Shown here one piece after another: positions 17,657-26,323 of a DNA stretch of 64,000 nt. The stretch is taken from the NCBI RefSeq assembly GCF_019216885.1, contig NZ_JAAQRC020000001.1, positions 4,188,001 to 4,252,000 on the forward strand, in the 5' to 3' direction. Both the position numbers and the translations under genes were made by a program. The notes under the pieces are model-generated. The model had not been told where the DNA came from and made no database searches. It was given only the letters and a program-made list of their open reading frames with translations. Numbering within the stretch: position 1 is the first letter of the stretch; each line of letters opens with the position of its first letter. Origin of the DNA: Methylobacterium sp. SyP6R (GTDB lineage: Bacteria > Pseudomonadota > Alphaproteobacteria > Rhizobiales > Beijerinckiaceae).

Positions 17657-19546
17657 ATGAGACCCGAGATTACCACCGGGGCCGGTCCCCGGGTCGCGGC
17701 GCTGGCCATCGCGCTCGCGGTCTTCCTGTTCGACGTGCTCTCGCCCATCGAGGGCGCGGTCGCCGTGCTCTACGTCGTGGTGGTGCTGATCGCCGCCCGG
17801 GCCTTCAGCCGGCGTGGCGTGGTGCTGACCGCGGTCGGGTGCCTCGCTCTCACGGCGACCGCCTACCTGATCTCCCATGGCCCGAACGAGACGGGGGCGC
17901 CGCTGCTGCGCTGCCTCGTCAGCCTCGCGGCGACCGGCATCGCCACCGCGCTGGCCTTGCGTCACAAGGCCGATGCCGCGATCCTGGCCGAGCAGGCCCG
18001 CCTCCTCGACCTCACCCACGACGCCGTCTTCGTGCGCGATGCCCGCGAGGTGATCACCTTCTGGAATCCGGCCGCGGAGGCGCTCTACGGCTGGAGCGCC
18101 GCCGAGGCCGTCGGCTGCGTCGCGCACGACCTCCTGCGCACGCGGTTTCCCGCCGAGAAGGGGGCGATCCTGGCCGAGCTGCACCGCACCGGCCGCTGGG
18201 AGGGCACCCTCGTCCAGCACGTGAGCACCGGCGGGACCATCACGCTGGAGAGCCGCTGGGCACTGCAGCGCGATGCGGCGGGCGCGCCGCTCGCCGTCCT
18301 TGAGACCAACACCGACGTCACCGAGCGCGAGCGCACGCATGCGCGCCTCGTCGCCAGCGAGCGGCGCTACCGCTCGATCTTCGACAACACCCAGGTCTCG
18401 ATCCTCCAGCAGGACTGGTCGGCGGTGCAGGCCGAGCTCGACCGGCTGCGCGCCGACGGCGTCGCCGACCTCGCCGCCCGCGCGGCGGACCCGGCCTTCG
18501 CCGCGCGGGCGCGCCGGCGCGTCGCCCTCGTCGACGTGAACGCCGCCACCTTGCGCATGCTGCGGGCGACCGATCGCGAATCCCTTATCGGCCCCCTCGC
18601 GGATCTCCTGCCCGAGACGGATCAGAGCTTTCCCAAAGCCCTCGCGGCGCTCGCCTCCGGGGCCAGGACCTTCGAAGGCGAGGCGCAGATGCGCGCCCGC
18701 GACGGCACCCTCGTGCCGGTCCTGTTCGGCATCCGCTTCCCGGCCGATCCGGCCGAGCTCGACGCGGTGCTCGTCCACGCCCTCGACATCACCGACCGCA
18801 AGGCGGCGGAGGCCGCGCAGCTCACCCTGCAGGCCGACCTCGCCCACGCCGCCCGCGTCGCCACGATGGGCGAGCTCACCGCCACCATGGCGCACGAGAT
18901 CAACCAGCCGCTGGCCGCCGTGGTGACGAACGGCGAGGCCGCCCTGCGCTGGCTGAAGCGCCCTGTGCCGGATCTGGGCGAGGTGACGGACGCGCTCGGC
19001 CGGGCGGTGGCCAACGGCAAGCGGGCCGCCGAGATCGTGGCGCGCATCCGCGGCTTTCTCAAGAAAGCCCCGCCGCGCCGCGAGAGCCTCGATCTGCCCG
19101 AGATGATCGCCGAGGCCGCGCAACTTCTCGACCGGGAGCTGGCGCGCCAGGCCGTCAGCCTCGTCACCGAGGCCGGGCCAGACCTGCCGCGGGTGCGCGG
19201 CGACCGGGTGCAACTGCAGCAGGTGGTCGTCAACCTGATGGTCAACGGCATCCAGGCGATGGCGGCCACATCCGGCCGGGCGCGGGTGCTCACCCTGCGG
19301 AGCACGTGGCAGGACGACGGACAGGTGCGCGTCGACGTGACCGATACGGGCGACGGGATCGCCCCGGAGGCGCGGGAGCGGATCTTCCAGCCGTTCTACA
19401 CGACGAAGGCCGACGGCATGGGCATGGGGCTGGCGATCTGCCGCTCGACGGTCGAGGCCCATGGCGGCCGGCTCTGGATCTCGGAGGCCGGGCCCGGCGC
19501 CGCGTTCCACATGCTGCTGCCGGTGGACGGGGAGGACGTGCCGTGA
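17657..19546 (+). CDS. membrane PAS-domain sensor histidine kinase
   Basis: A 629-residue kinase. Residues 10-95 hold about three hydrophobic segments (VAALAIALAVFLFDVLSP, AVAVLYVVVVLIAARAF, ...). A PAS domain follows (LLDLTHDAVFVRDAREVITF, WNPAAEALYGWSAAEA), then a second, longer PAS-like region (ERRYRSIFDNTQVSILQQDW). The kinase core has H box MAHEINQPLAAVVTNGEAAL, N box NLMVNGIQAMA, G1 DTGDGIAPE and G2 GMGMGLAICRSTVEAHGG, i.e. the FixL/DctB type. ATG 17657 comes right after repeat C1. It overlaps the response regulator gene by four bases, so they form a pair. Confidence 0.93.
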   Translation: MRPEITTGAGPRVAALAIALAVFLFDVLSPIEGAVAVLYVVVVLIAARAFSRRGVVLTAVGCLALTATAYLISHGPNETGAPLLRCLVSLAATGIATALALRHKADAAILAEQARLLDLTHDAVFVRDAREVITFWNPAAEALYGWSAAEAVGCVAHDLLRTRFPAEKGAILAELHRTGRWEGTLVQHVSTGGTITLESRWALQRDAAGAPLAVLETNTDVTERERTHARLVASERRYRSIFDNTQVSILQQDWSAVQAELDRLRADGVADLAARAADPAFAARARRRVALVDVNAATLRMLRATDRESLIGPLADLLPETDQSFPKALAALASGARTFEGEAQMRARDGTLVPVLFGIRFPADPAELDAVLVHALDITDRKAAEAAQLTLQADLAHAARVATMGELTATMAHEINQPLAAVVTNGEAALRWLKRPVPDLGEVTDALGRAVANGKRAAEIVARIRGFLKKAPPRRESLDLPEMIAEAAQLLDRELARQAVSLVTEAGPDLPRVRGDRVQLQQVVVNLMVNGIQAMAATSGRARVLTLRSTWQDDGQVRVDVTDTGDGIAPEARERIFQPFYTTKADGMGMGLAICRSTVEAHGGRLWISEAGPGAAFHMLLPVDGEDVP

Positions 19547-20178
19547 CCCAGACATCCGCGCCTGCGCCGACCGTGTTCGTGGTCGACGACGACCCGGACC
19601 TGCGCGCCGCCCTGGCCTCGCTGTTCCGCTCCGTCGACCTCGCCGCCGCGACCTTCGCCTCCGCGGCGGAGTTTTTGGCGGCGAAACGCGGCGACGGGCC
19701 GGGCTGCCTCGTCGTCGACGTGCGGATGCCGGGCCTCAGCGGGCTCGAGTTCCAGGACCGGCTCGCGGGTCTCGGGATCCCCCTGCCGATCGTCCTGATG
19801 ACCGGCCACGGCGACATCCCGATGTCGGTCCGGGCGATGAAGGCCGGTGCCGTCGACTTCCTCGCCAAGCCTTTTCGCGATCAGGACATGCTGGACGCCG
19901 TCTCGGCGGCGCTGGCGCGCGACGCGCAGCGGCGCAGCCGCGACACCGGCCTCCAGGCGCTCAGGACGGCCTACGAGACGCTCACCGCACGCGAGCGCGA
20001 GGTCCTCGCCCAGGTGACGGCGGGGTTGATGAACAAGCAGATCGCGGGAAACCTTCACTTGAGCGAGATCACCGTCAAGATACACCGCGGCAACGTGATG
20101 AGGAAAATGGCGGCGCGCTCGCTCGCCGATCTCGTGCGCATGGCCGAAGCGCTGGGGATCGACCAAACCTCAGTATGA
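19543..20178 (+). CDS. FixJ-family response regulator (receiver + LuxR HTH)
   Basis: A 211-residue regulator. The receiver has FVVDDDPDLRAAL (acidic pocket), VVDVRMPGLSGLE with the phospho-acceptor Asp about residue 57, and FLAKPFRDQDML with the conserved Lys. The C-terminus is a LuxR/NarL-type helix-turn-helix: LTAREREVLAQVTAGLMNKQ then LSEITVKIHRGNVMRKM. It starts with GTG at 19543, overlapping the kinase stop (GTGA), and is therefore the cognate partner of the PAS kinase. Target genes cannot be seen. Confidence 0.93.
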   Translation: MTQTSAPAPTVFVVDDDPDLRAALASLFRSVDLAAATFASAAEFLAAKRGDGPGCLVVDVRMPGLSGLEFQDRLAGLGIPLPIVLMTGHGDIPMSVRAMKAGAVDFLAKPFRDQDMLDAVSAALARDAQRRSRDTGLQALRTAYETLTAREREVLAQVTAGLMNKQIAGNLHLSEITVKIHRGNVMRKMAARSLADLVRMAEALGIDQTSV

Positions 20179-20308
20179 TGTCAAAGCGCCGGGGGTGGGC
20201 CCATAGTCGCCGACAGGCACCCTCCCTCTCGGTCAGCCGGATCCGCTCAGGCCGCCGGACCGGGTCGGCCGGGCTTGGTTGGCCGGATTTGGCAGCGCAA
20301 GGCACACG

Positions 20309-20716
20309 ATGTTCCGCACCCCGACGATCGCGATCGTGGACGACGACGAGGCCGTCCGTACCGCCACGGCGAGCCTCGTGCGCTCGCTCGGCTACGCGGC
20401 GCAGACCTATGCCTGCGCTCAGGACTTCCTCCGCGCGGCGCCGGCCACTTCGCCCGATTGCCTGATCACCGACGTGCAGATGCCCGGCATGACCGGGATC
20501 GAGCTTCAGGAGCGCCTGCGGCAGGAGGGTCGTACGCTCCCGGTCATCGTCGTCACGGCCTTCGCGAGCGACGCCCTGCACCGGCGCGCCTTGGCGAGCG
20601 GCGCCTGCGCCTTCCTCGAGAAGCCGGTCGGGGGCGACCTGATGGAGCATTCCCTGCAGGTGGCGCTGGCGGAGGGCGGGCGCCGGCAGGGGGCCGCGGT
20701 GACGGGCGGCGCCTGA
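20309..20716 (+). CDS. single-domain FixJ-like receiver protein
   Basis: A 135-residue protein that is only a receiver: IAIVDDDEAVRTATASLV, the phospho-acceptor site LITDVQMPGMTGIELQ (Asp about residue 54), and CAFLEKPVGGDLM with the Lys. There is no DNA-binding domain. It follows the FixJ-type regulator by 130 bases in the same direction. Such proteins may act as phosphate sinks or through protein contact, here perhaps with the sensor-less kinase at 16768. The stop TGA (20714-20716) is the start of repeat B1. Confidence 0.88.
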   Translation: MFRTPTIAIVDDDEAVRTATASLVRSLGYAAQTYACAQDFLRAAPATSPDCLITDVQMPGMTGIELQERLRQEGRTLPVIVVTAFASDALHRRALASGACAFLEKPVGGDLMEHSLQVALAEGGRRQGAAVTGGA

Positions 20717-20872
20717 TACCAACGGTCGTTGAAAACGACCTTTGGTTCCGTTCTCGAATTGTTGCCAAGCCTCTGGCCTGGTGTCGAAGATTCGAGATGG
20801 GTCAACGGCCCCGTCGATCTCGGGCTGCCCGAGATCGAATCGATGCGTCGGCATCTTGGGCCGTTGGCATGA
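20714..20872. repeat. intergenic repeat family B, copy 1
   Basis: About 159 bases, starting with TGATACCAACGGTCG (the TGA is the receiver gene's stop) and ending with GGGCCGTTGGCATGA, giving inverted ends ATACCAACGG/CCGTTGG(C/T)AT. An inner hairpin lies around GATCTCGGGCTGCCCGAGATC. The second copy is at 28281-28455, about 16 bases longer in the middle. Confidence 0.86.
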
Positions 20873-20966
20873 GCCGGCATCGGGAGAGGGCCGCGCTCGT
20901 CGGGCGACGACCCTCGGCTGCGCGCCGTCCCGGGCCCCGGAAGGTCCGCGATCGCCCGACGGCCTT

Positions 20967-22718
20967 TCAGCCGAAGGTGAAGGCGTAGACGCGGATGCCG
21001 GAGCCGTGGAAGCGGACCGCGAAGGTGCGCTCGCGAGCCGGGTCGGACTGGCGGACGAGCTGGTAGAGGCGCGTCTCGACGATCGTCCCGCCGCCGTCCG
21101 GGCCGGCATCCGTTCCGTGGTCCTCCCCCGGCGGCGCGCCGTCGAGGGTCACGTCGAAGCGCACCGGACGCCCGTCCGGCCCGGGCCCGGCGACGAGGTG
21201 GAGGTCGCGGGCGCGGAAGCGGACGGTCACGCTGCCGCCCTCCGCCGCGAGGCGCGCATGGTCCGGCTCCACGGCCCAGGTTCCGGCGAGCGACCACTGG
21301 TTCGGCCGCAGCCGGCCGGGACTATAGACGCGCGGGCCGAAGGACAGCCCCTCGGGCGAGGCGAAGGTCGCCGCCTTGTCGGAGCCGAGATAGATCTCGC
21401 CGGAGCGCAGATGGGCGAGATCGGGCGCGGCCTCGGCCCCGGCCGCCCGCGTCGGCGTCGCGCCCCGGTCGGTGGCGCGCCGTCCCGCGGCCTCGGCGAG
21501 CAGGTCCTGGATCGCGGCTTCGGACCGGGCATAGCCGCCCTCGCCGAACTGGTGGTGACGGATGCGCCCCTCCGCGTCGACGACGTAGAGGGCCGGCCAG
21601 TAGCTGTTGCGCAGGCCGCGCCAGAGCCGGAATTCGTTGTCGACCGCCACCGGATAGGGCAGCCCGTGGCGACGGATCGCGGCGGCGACGGTTCCGACAT
21701 CGTGCTCGAAGGCGAATTCCGGCGCGTGGATGCCGATCACGGCAAGCCCCTGCTCGCGGTAACGCTCGGCCCAGGCCCGCAGGTACGGCAGCGTGCGGAT
21801 GCAGTTGATGCAGGACGAGGTCCAGACATGGACCAGCACCACCCGGCCGCGCAGGCCCTCTTTCGTCAGCGAGCCGCCGTTGAGCCACTGCGTGGCGCCC
21901 GCGAGGTCCGGCAGGGCGCCCTCGACCGGCAGAAGACTGCGAGAGGGCTCGGCCCGGGCGGGCTCCACGCCGAGCGCCGTCAGGATCGACTCCTCGGCGG
22001 CGACGGTGCCCGCTGCGGGATAGCGTGCCAGCAGGTCCGCATCGGCCCCGAGGGCGAGTGCCGCGAGCCAGGCGAGCAGGCCGGCCCCGACGGCCCGACG
22101 GAGCCTGTCCCCGAGGCCGAGATGCCGACGCAGGACCGCGGCGAGCGGGCGGCCGAGCCGGGCGGCGCCGGCCAGGACCGTCGCGGCGCCCGCCGCATAG
22201 GTGGCGATGAGCGCCGTCGTCTGCCAGCCGGCCCCGTTCAGGGCCGCGCCGGTGAGGACGAGGCCGAGGATCGGCCCGGCGCAGGGCGTCCACAGGAGGC
22301 CCGTCGCCGCGCCGAGGCAGAGCGAGCGGAAAGGTCCCGGGATGCCGGTCCCCCTGCGCGACGATGGCGCCGCCGAAAGTCCCGCGACGGCTGCGCCCAG
22401 CCGCACGAGCGGCCGGTGGAGCCGGTCGGAGACCCGGTGCGACAGGAGCGAGACCGCGAAGGCGGCGAGCAGGCCGAAGGCGAGCAGCCGTCCGGCCGTG
22501 CCGAGCCGCGCGACGAGGCCGCCCCCGACAGCTGCGGGTCCCGCGGCCGCCGTGAAGGCGAGGCCGAGGCCGGCCAGGAACGGCAGCGTGCCGGCGACGA
22601 GCGGGCGGCCCGACCGTGCCGGGACGAAGGACACCAGGACGAAGGGCAGCACCGGGACGATGCAGGGGCTCAGCAGGGTCAGCACGCCCGCCAGGTAGGC
22701 GGCGAGGAAGAGGGTCAT
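20967..22718 (-). CDS. dipZ: DipZ-like protein: CcdA membrane domain fused to a thioredoxin-like domain
   Basis: A 583-residue fusion that carries reducing power across the inner membrane to the periplasm. Residues 1-230 are the CcdA part with six or more helices; the two redox Cys lie in LLSPCIVPVLPF and LLWTPCAGPILG. Residues about 275-420 are a redoxin domain with the active site WTSSCINCIRTLPYL and the YPVAVDNEFRLW region. Residues about 430-583 are the C-terminal beta-sandwich of DipZ proteins (SDKAATFASPEGLSFGPRVY, EPDHARLAAEGGSVTVRF). Length matches known DipZ. It is divergent from the OmpR-type regulator gene at 22953. Confidence 0.9.
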   Translation of the reverse strand: MTLFLAAYLAGVLTLLSPCIVPVLPFVLVSFVPARSGRPLVAGTLPFLAGLGLAFTAAAGPAAVGGGLVARLGTAGRLLAFGLLAAFAVSLLSHRVSDRLHRPLVRLGAAVAGLSAAPSSRRGTGIPGPFRSLCLGAATGLLWTPCAGPILGLVLTGAALNGAGWQTTALIATYAAGAATVLAGAARLGRPLAAVLRRHLGLGDRLRRAVGAGLLAWLAALALGADADLLARYPAAGTVAAEESILTALGVEPARAEPSRSLLPVEGALPDLAGATQWLNGGSLTKEGLRGRVVLVHVWTSSCINCIRTLPYLRAWAERYREQGLAVIGIHAPEFAFEHDVGTVAAAIRRHGLPYPVAVDNEFRLWRGLRNSYWPALYVVDAEGRIRHHQFGEGGYARSEAAIQDLLAEAAGRRATDRGATPTRAAGAEAAPDLAHLRSGEIYLGSDKAATFASPEGLSFGPRVYSPGRLRPNQWSLAGTWAVEPDHARLAAEGGSVTVRFRARDLHLVAGPGPDGRPVRFDVTLDGAPPGEDHGTDAGPDGGGTIVETRLYQLVRQSDPARERTFAVRFHGSGIRVYAFTFG

Positions 22719-22952
22719 GACGGCTTATCCGATCCGACGCGCCGGGAAGGCCGCTTTCCTCATCAGCCCCGCATATCCCGCCTGTGTACGGCGTCCGGCC
22801 GCTTCGTATCGGTCTGTAGCGGGTGGGAGCGATCCTCCTCCGGGCGCGGCCCACCCGGCTACGTTGCGTGACACGCGCCGTCTCGCCGGCCGGCGCCGGG
22901 CCGGCTATCCCGGGCATGAGACGAGGACGCGCGGGCACGGGCCGAGGGCGGA

Positions 22953-23699
22953 ATGGCGGAGCACATCGATCACGTCCTGATCGTCGACGACGATCGCGAC
23001 ATCCGCGAGCTGGTCTCCGCCTATCTCAGGAAGAACGGCCTGCGGGTGAGCGTGGCCGCCGACGGCCGCCAGATGCGGTCCTTCCTGGAGGCGGACCGGG
23101 TCGACCTCGTGGTGCTCGACATCATGATGCCGGGCGACGACGGCCTCGTCCTGTGCCGGGACTTGCGGGTGGGCAAGCACAAGGCGGTCCCGGTCCTGAT
23201 GCTCACCGCCCGCAGCGACGAGACCGACCGGATCGTCGGCCTCGAGATGGGGGCCGACGATTACCTGGTGAAGCCGTTCGCCGCGCGCGAGCTGCTCGCC
23301 CGGATCAAGGCGGTCCTGCGCCGGACCCGGATGCTGCCGCCGAACCTCCAGGTGACCGAGGCCGGCCGGCTCATCGCCTTCGGAACCTGGCATCTCGACA
23401 CCACGGCGCGGCACCTGGTCGACGAGGCCGGGACCGTCGTGCCGCTCAGCGGCGCCGAGTATCGGCTGCTGCGCGTGCTGGTCGACCATCCCCAGCGCGT
23501 CCTCACGCGGGACCAGCTCCTCAACCTCACGCAGGGGCGGGAGGCGGAGCTGTTCGACCGCTCGATCGATCTCCTCGTCAGCCGCCTGCGGCAGCGCCTG
23601 CGGGACGATGCCCGCGAGCCGGCCTACATCAAGACGGTGCGCAGCGAGGGCTACGTCCTCGCGGTCCCGATCACAATCGTGCAGGCGCGCGAGGCATGA
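22953..23699 (+). CDS. OmpR-family response regulator
   Basis: A 248-residue regulator. The receiver shows VLIVDDDRDIRELVSAYL, the acceptor Asp in LVVLDIMMPGDDGL and GADDYLVKPFAARELL. The C-terminal winged helix starts at about residue 150, with LSGAEYRLLRVLVDHPQRVL, RSIDLLVSRLRQRL and YIKTVRSEGYVLAVP. Its stop overlaps the start of the kinase gene (ATGA), so they are a translationally coupled pair. It is divergent from dipZ, which may be a target; that is inference from position only. Confidence 0.95.
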   Translation: MAEHIDHVLIVDDDRDIRELVSAYLRKNGLRVSVAADGRQMRSFLEADRVDLVVLDIMMPGDDGLVLCRDLRVGKHKAVPVLMLTARSDETDRIVGLEMGADDYLVKPFAARELLARIKAVLRRTRMLPPNLQVTEAGRLIAFGTWHLDTTARHLVDEAGTVVPLSGAEYRLLRVLVDHPQRVLTRDQLLNLTQGREAELFDRSIDLLVSRLRQRLRDDAREPAYIKTVRSEGYVLAVPITIVQAREA

Positions 23700-25036
23700 C
23701 GGCGCCCGTTCCCCCCCGGCGGCCTCGGCCCAGCCTCCCTCGTCCTCGGATTCCTTGGCCCCGCAGCCTGCGCGGCCGCCTCTTCGCGATCCTGCTCGCC
23801 GGCCTGCTCCTGGCGCAGGGGCTCTCCGCATCCGTCATGGTGCTGGAACGGGACCGGTCGGCCCGCGCGGTGATGCTGACGACGCTCCAGCGCGACGTCG
23901 TCGTCGCCGTCACCCTGCTCGACCGCCTGCCCGCGGCGGAGCGGCCGGGATGGCTCGCGCTCCTCGACCGGCCGACCTACGGCTTCGACCTCGGCACCGG
24001 GCTGCCGGGCGGGGCCGCGCTCACCCCGCGCCTTCGCGTCATCGCCGACGAGATTCGTCCAGCCCTGGAGCCCCGCTTCCCCGTCCGGTTCGAGGCGGTG
24101 CCGGGAGGGCGCGAACGCCTCCAGGGTCGCGTCGTCCTGTCGGACGGCGCCCCCCTCACCATCGACGTCCGCCCGGCCGCGCGGCCGATGGCCTCCTGGC
24201 TGCCGGTCGCTCTCGCCGGACAGCTCCTCCTCACCCTCGGCTGCGTCTGGCTGGCGGTGCGCCTCGCGGTGGCGCCGCTGACGCGGTTTTCCCGCGCGGC
24301 CGAGACCCTGGTGCCCGGCCGGCCGGCCGTGCCCTTCCCGGAGACGGGGCCGGACGAGCTCGCGCAAGCCGGGAAGGCCTTCAACGCGATGCAGCACCGC
24401 ATCGCCCGCCATCTCGACGAGCGGGTGCGCATCCTGGCGGCGATCTCCCACGACCTGCAGACGCCGATCACCCGCATGCGGCTGCGCGTCGAGACCGGCC
24501 TCGACGGGCCGGAGCAGGACCGGCTTCTGCACGACCTCGACGGCATCGAGGCGCTGGTCCGGGAGGGGATCGCCTATGCGCGGAGCGGGCACGAGGGAAT
24601 CGAGGAGCCGGCCCGCCTCGACCTGCGCGCCTTCGTCGAGAGCCTCGTCTTCGACTACCAGGATACCGGCCGGGACGTGACGGCCGAGGCGCTGCCGCCG
24701 GTCACCGCGGTGACGCGCCCGAAGGCGCTGCGGCGCATCCTCACCAACCTGATCGACAACGCGCTCCGCTATGCCGGCCGGGCCGAGCTCTCCCTCAAGG
24801 CGGGGCCTGCAGGCTTTACCATCGCGGTGCTCGACCGCGGCCCGGGCATTCCGGCCGACAAGCTCGACGACGTCCTCCTGCCCTTCGTCCGGCTGGAGGA
24901 ATCGCGGAGCCGGGAAACTGGCGGGACGGGCCTCGGCCTCGCCATCGCCGACCAGCTCGCCCGGGCGATCGGCGGCAGCCTCACGCTCCAAAGCCGCGAG
25001 GGCGGGGGCCTGCGGGCGATGGTGCACCTGGACTGA
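23696..25036 (+). CDS. membrane sensor histidine kinase (HAMP, EnvZ type)
   Basis: A 446-residue kinase. A hydrophobic segment at about 32-52 (LFAILLAGLLLAQGLSASVM), a periplasmic loop of about 110 residues, a second segment (LPVALAGQLLLTLGCVWLAV), then HAMP (RFSRAAETLVPGRPAVPFPE) and the kinase core: H box AAISHDLQTPITRMRLRVE, N box LTNLIDNALRYAG, G1 LDRGPGIPADKLDD, G2 GGTGLGLAIADQLARAIGG. The N-terminal 30 residues are Pro/Arg-rich. It is the partner of the upstream OmpR-type regulator, with which it overlaps by four bases. Confidence 0.93.
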   Translation: MTAPVPPRRPRPSLPRPRIPWPRSLRGRLFAILLAGLLLAQGLSASVMVLERDRSARAVMLTTLQRDVVVAVTLLDRLPAAERPGWLALLDRPTYGFDLGTGLPGGAALTPRLRVIADEIRPALEPRFPVRFEAVPGGRERLQGRVVLSDGAPLTIDVRPAARPMASWLPVALAGQLLLTLGCVWLAVRLAVAPLTRFSRAAETLVPGRPAVPFPETGPDELAQAGKAFNAMQHRIARHLDERVRILAAISHDLQTPITRMRLRVETGLDGPEQDRLLHDLDGIEALVREGIAYARSGHEGIEEPARLDLRAFVESLVFDYQDTGRDVTAEALPPVTAVTRPKALRRILTNLIDNALRYAGRAELSLKAGPAGFTIAVLDRGPGIPADKLDDVLLPFVRLEESRSRETGGTGLGLAIADQLARAIGGSLTLQSREGGGLRAMVHLD

Positions 25037-25051
25037 CCGCGTGGTCCGTCC

Positions 25052-25074
25052 GTATCACGGCAGGACCGTGATAC
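25052..25074. terminator. perfect hairpin after the kinase gene
   Basis: A 9-base perfect stem GTATCACGG/CCGTGATAC with loop CAGGA starts 15 bases after the kinase stop. There is no U-run, so it could be a weak terminator or a dyad operator for the next gene. Confidence 0.5.
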
Positions 25075-25255
25075 ATGCGCTTACAAGATCGCATGTCGCG
25101 CACACATCCGGCACACTCGCCGCCGGCTCAATGCGGACGAACGCACGGGGGCGCAATGATCCGCCAGAGCCTCCGTCCGCCATCGGGCGATGCGCCGGAC
25201 CCTCGACGACGGGCCGCGCGTCGGCCCCGTGATCGTCGGGATCGGGAGCCACGAC

Positions 25256-26323
25256 ATGGAACGGATGACAGGACCGGCCCGCCGGCAACTGCTCGGGGGC
25301 CTCGGTGCCGCCCTCGCTCTCGGCGCCGCCTCGCGCATCGCGCCCGTTGCTGCGCAAGGGTCTGCCGCCGCGCAAGGGTCTGCCGCTGCGCAAGGGTCAC
25401 TCCCCGGCGCGGGGTCCGGCTCCCCCGCCTTCGGCCCGCTGAAGCGGGTCCGGGCCGGGGATCTCGACATCGCCTACGCCGAGGCCGGACCGGCGGAGGG
25501 GCGGCCCGTCCTGCTCCTCCATGGCTGGCCCTACGACATCCACAGCTACGTCGAGGTCGCGCCGGTGCTGGCGGATGCGGGCTACCGGGTGCTGATCCCG
25601 TACCTGCGGGGCTACGGCGCGACCCGCTTCGTCTCGGAGGCGACGCCGCGCAACGGCCAGCAGGCGGCGCTCGCGGTGGACGCGGTCGATTTCCTCGACG
25701 CGCTCAAGATCGAGCGGGCGCTGGTGGCCGGCTACGACTGGGGCGCGCGTACCGCCTGCATCCTCGCGGCCCTGTGGCCGCAACGGTGCCGGGCCCTCGT
25801 TTCGGTCAGCGGCTACCTGATCGGCAGCCAGCAGGCCAACGCCATGCCGCTGCCGCCGAAGGCCGAGCTGCAATGGTGGTACCAGTTCTATTTCGCCACC
25901 GAGCGGGGGCGCGAGGGCTATGCCCGCTACACCCGGGACTTCGCCCGGCTGATCTGGGAACTCGCCTCGCCGCGATGGCACTTCGACGATGCCACCTTCG
26001 CCCGGTCGGCCGCGGCCTTCGAGAATCCGGACCACGTCGCGGTCTCGATCCACAACTATCGCTGGCGGCTCGGGCTGGCGCCGGGCGAGGCGCGGTACGA
26101 CGCGATCGAGAGCAAGCTCGCGACCTTCCCGAGGATTGCGATTCCGACCATCACGCTCGAGGGCGACGCGAACGGTGCGCCGCATCCCGAGCCCGCCGCC
26201 TATGCCAGGAAATTCAGCGGGCCCTACGCACACCGCACCCTCACGGGCGGCATCGGGCACAACCTTCCCCAGGAGGCGCCGCGCGCCTTCGCGCAGGCCG
26301 TGGTGGACGTCGATGGCCTCTGA
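25256..26323 (+). CDS. exported alpha/beta hydrolase (epoxide hydrolase-like)
   Basis: A 355-residue protein. The N-terminus ARRQLLGGLGAALALGAASR looks like a twin-arginine (Tat) type signal, with a following AQGSAAAQGSAAAQGS segment coded by an 18-base tandem repeat (25352-25398). The alpha/beta hydrolase fold starts at about residue 75: VLLLHGWPYDIHSYVEVAP with the HGWP oxyanion motif, RGYGATRF, nucleophile elbow VAGYDWGARTACILAALW (Asp nucleophile, as in epoxide hydrolases and haloalkane dehalogenases), and the late His in GGIGHNLPQEAP. Substrate unknown. It overlaps the P460 gene by 11 bases. Confidence 0.85.
   Translation: MERMTGPARRQLLGGLGAALALGAASRIAPVAAQGSAAAQGSAAAQGSLPGAGSGSPAFGPLKRVRAGDLDIAYAEAGPAEGRPVLLLHGWPYDIHSYVEVAPVLADAGYRVLIPYLRGYGATRFVSEATPRNGQQAALAVDAVDFLDALKIERALVAGYDWGARTACILAALWPQRCRALVSVSGYLIGSQQANAMPLPPKAELQWWYQFYFATERGREGYARYTRDFARLIWELASPRWHFDDATFARSAAAFENPDHVAVSIHNYRWRLGLAPGEARYDAIESKLATFPRIAIPTITLEGDANGAPHPEPAAYARKFSGPYAHRTLTGGIGHNLPQEAPRAFAQAVVDVDGL

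Noticed and set aside
16916..19555. An 879-codon open frame on the minus strand.
   Set aside because: Antisense to the two kinase genes, which have complete catalytic boxes. No motif in the translation.
20742..22871. A 709-codon open frame on the plus strand.
   Set aside because: Antisense to the DipZ-like gene and runs through repeat B1; compositionally a shadow.
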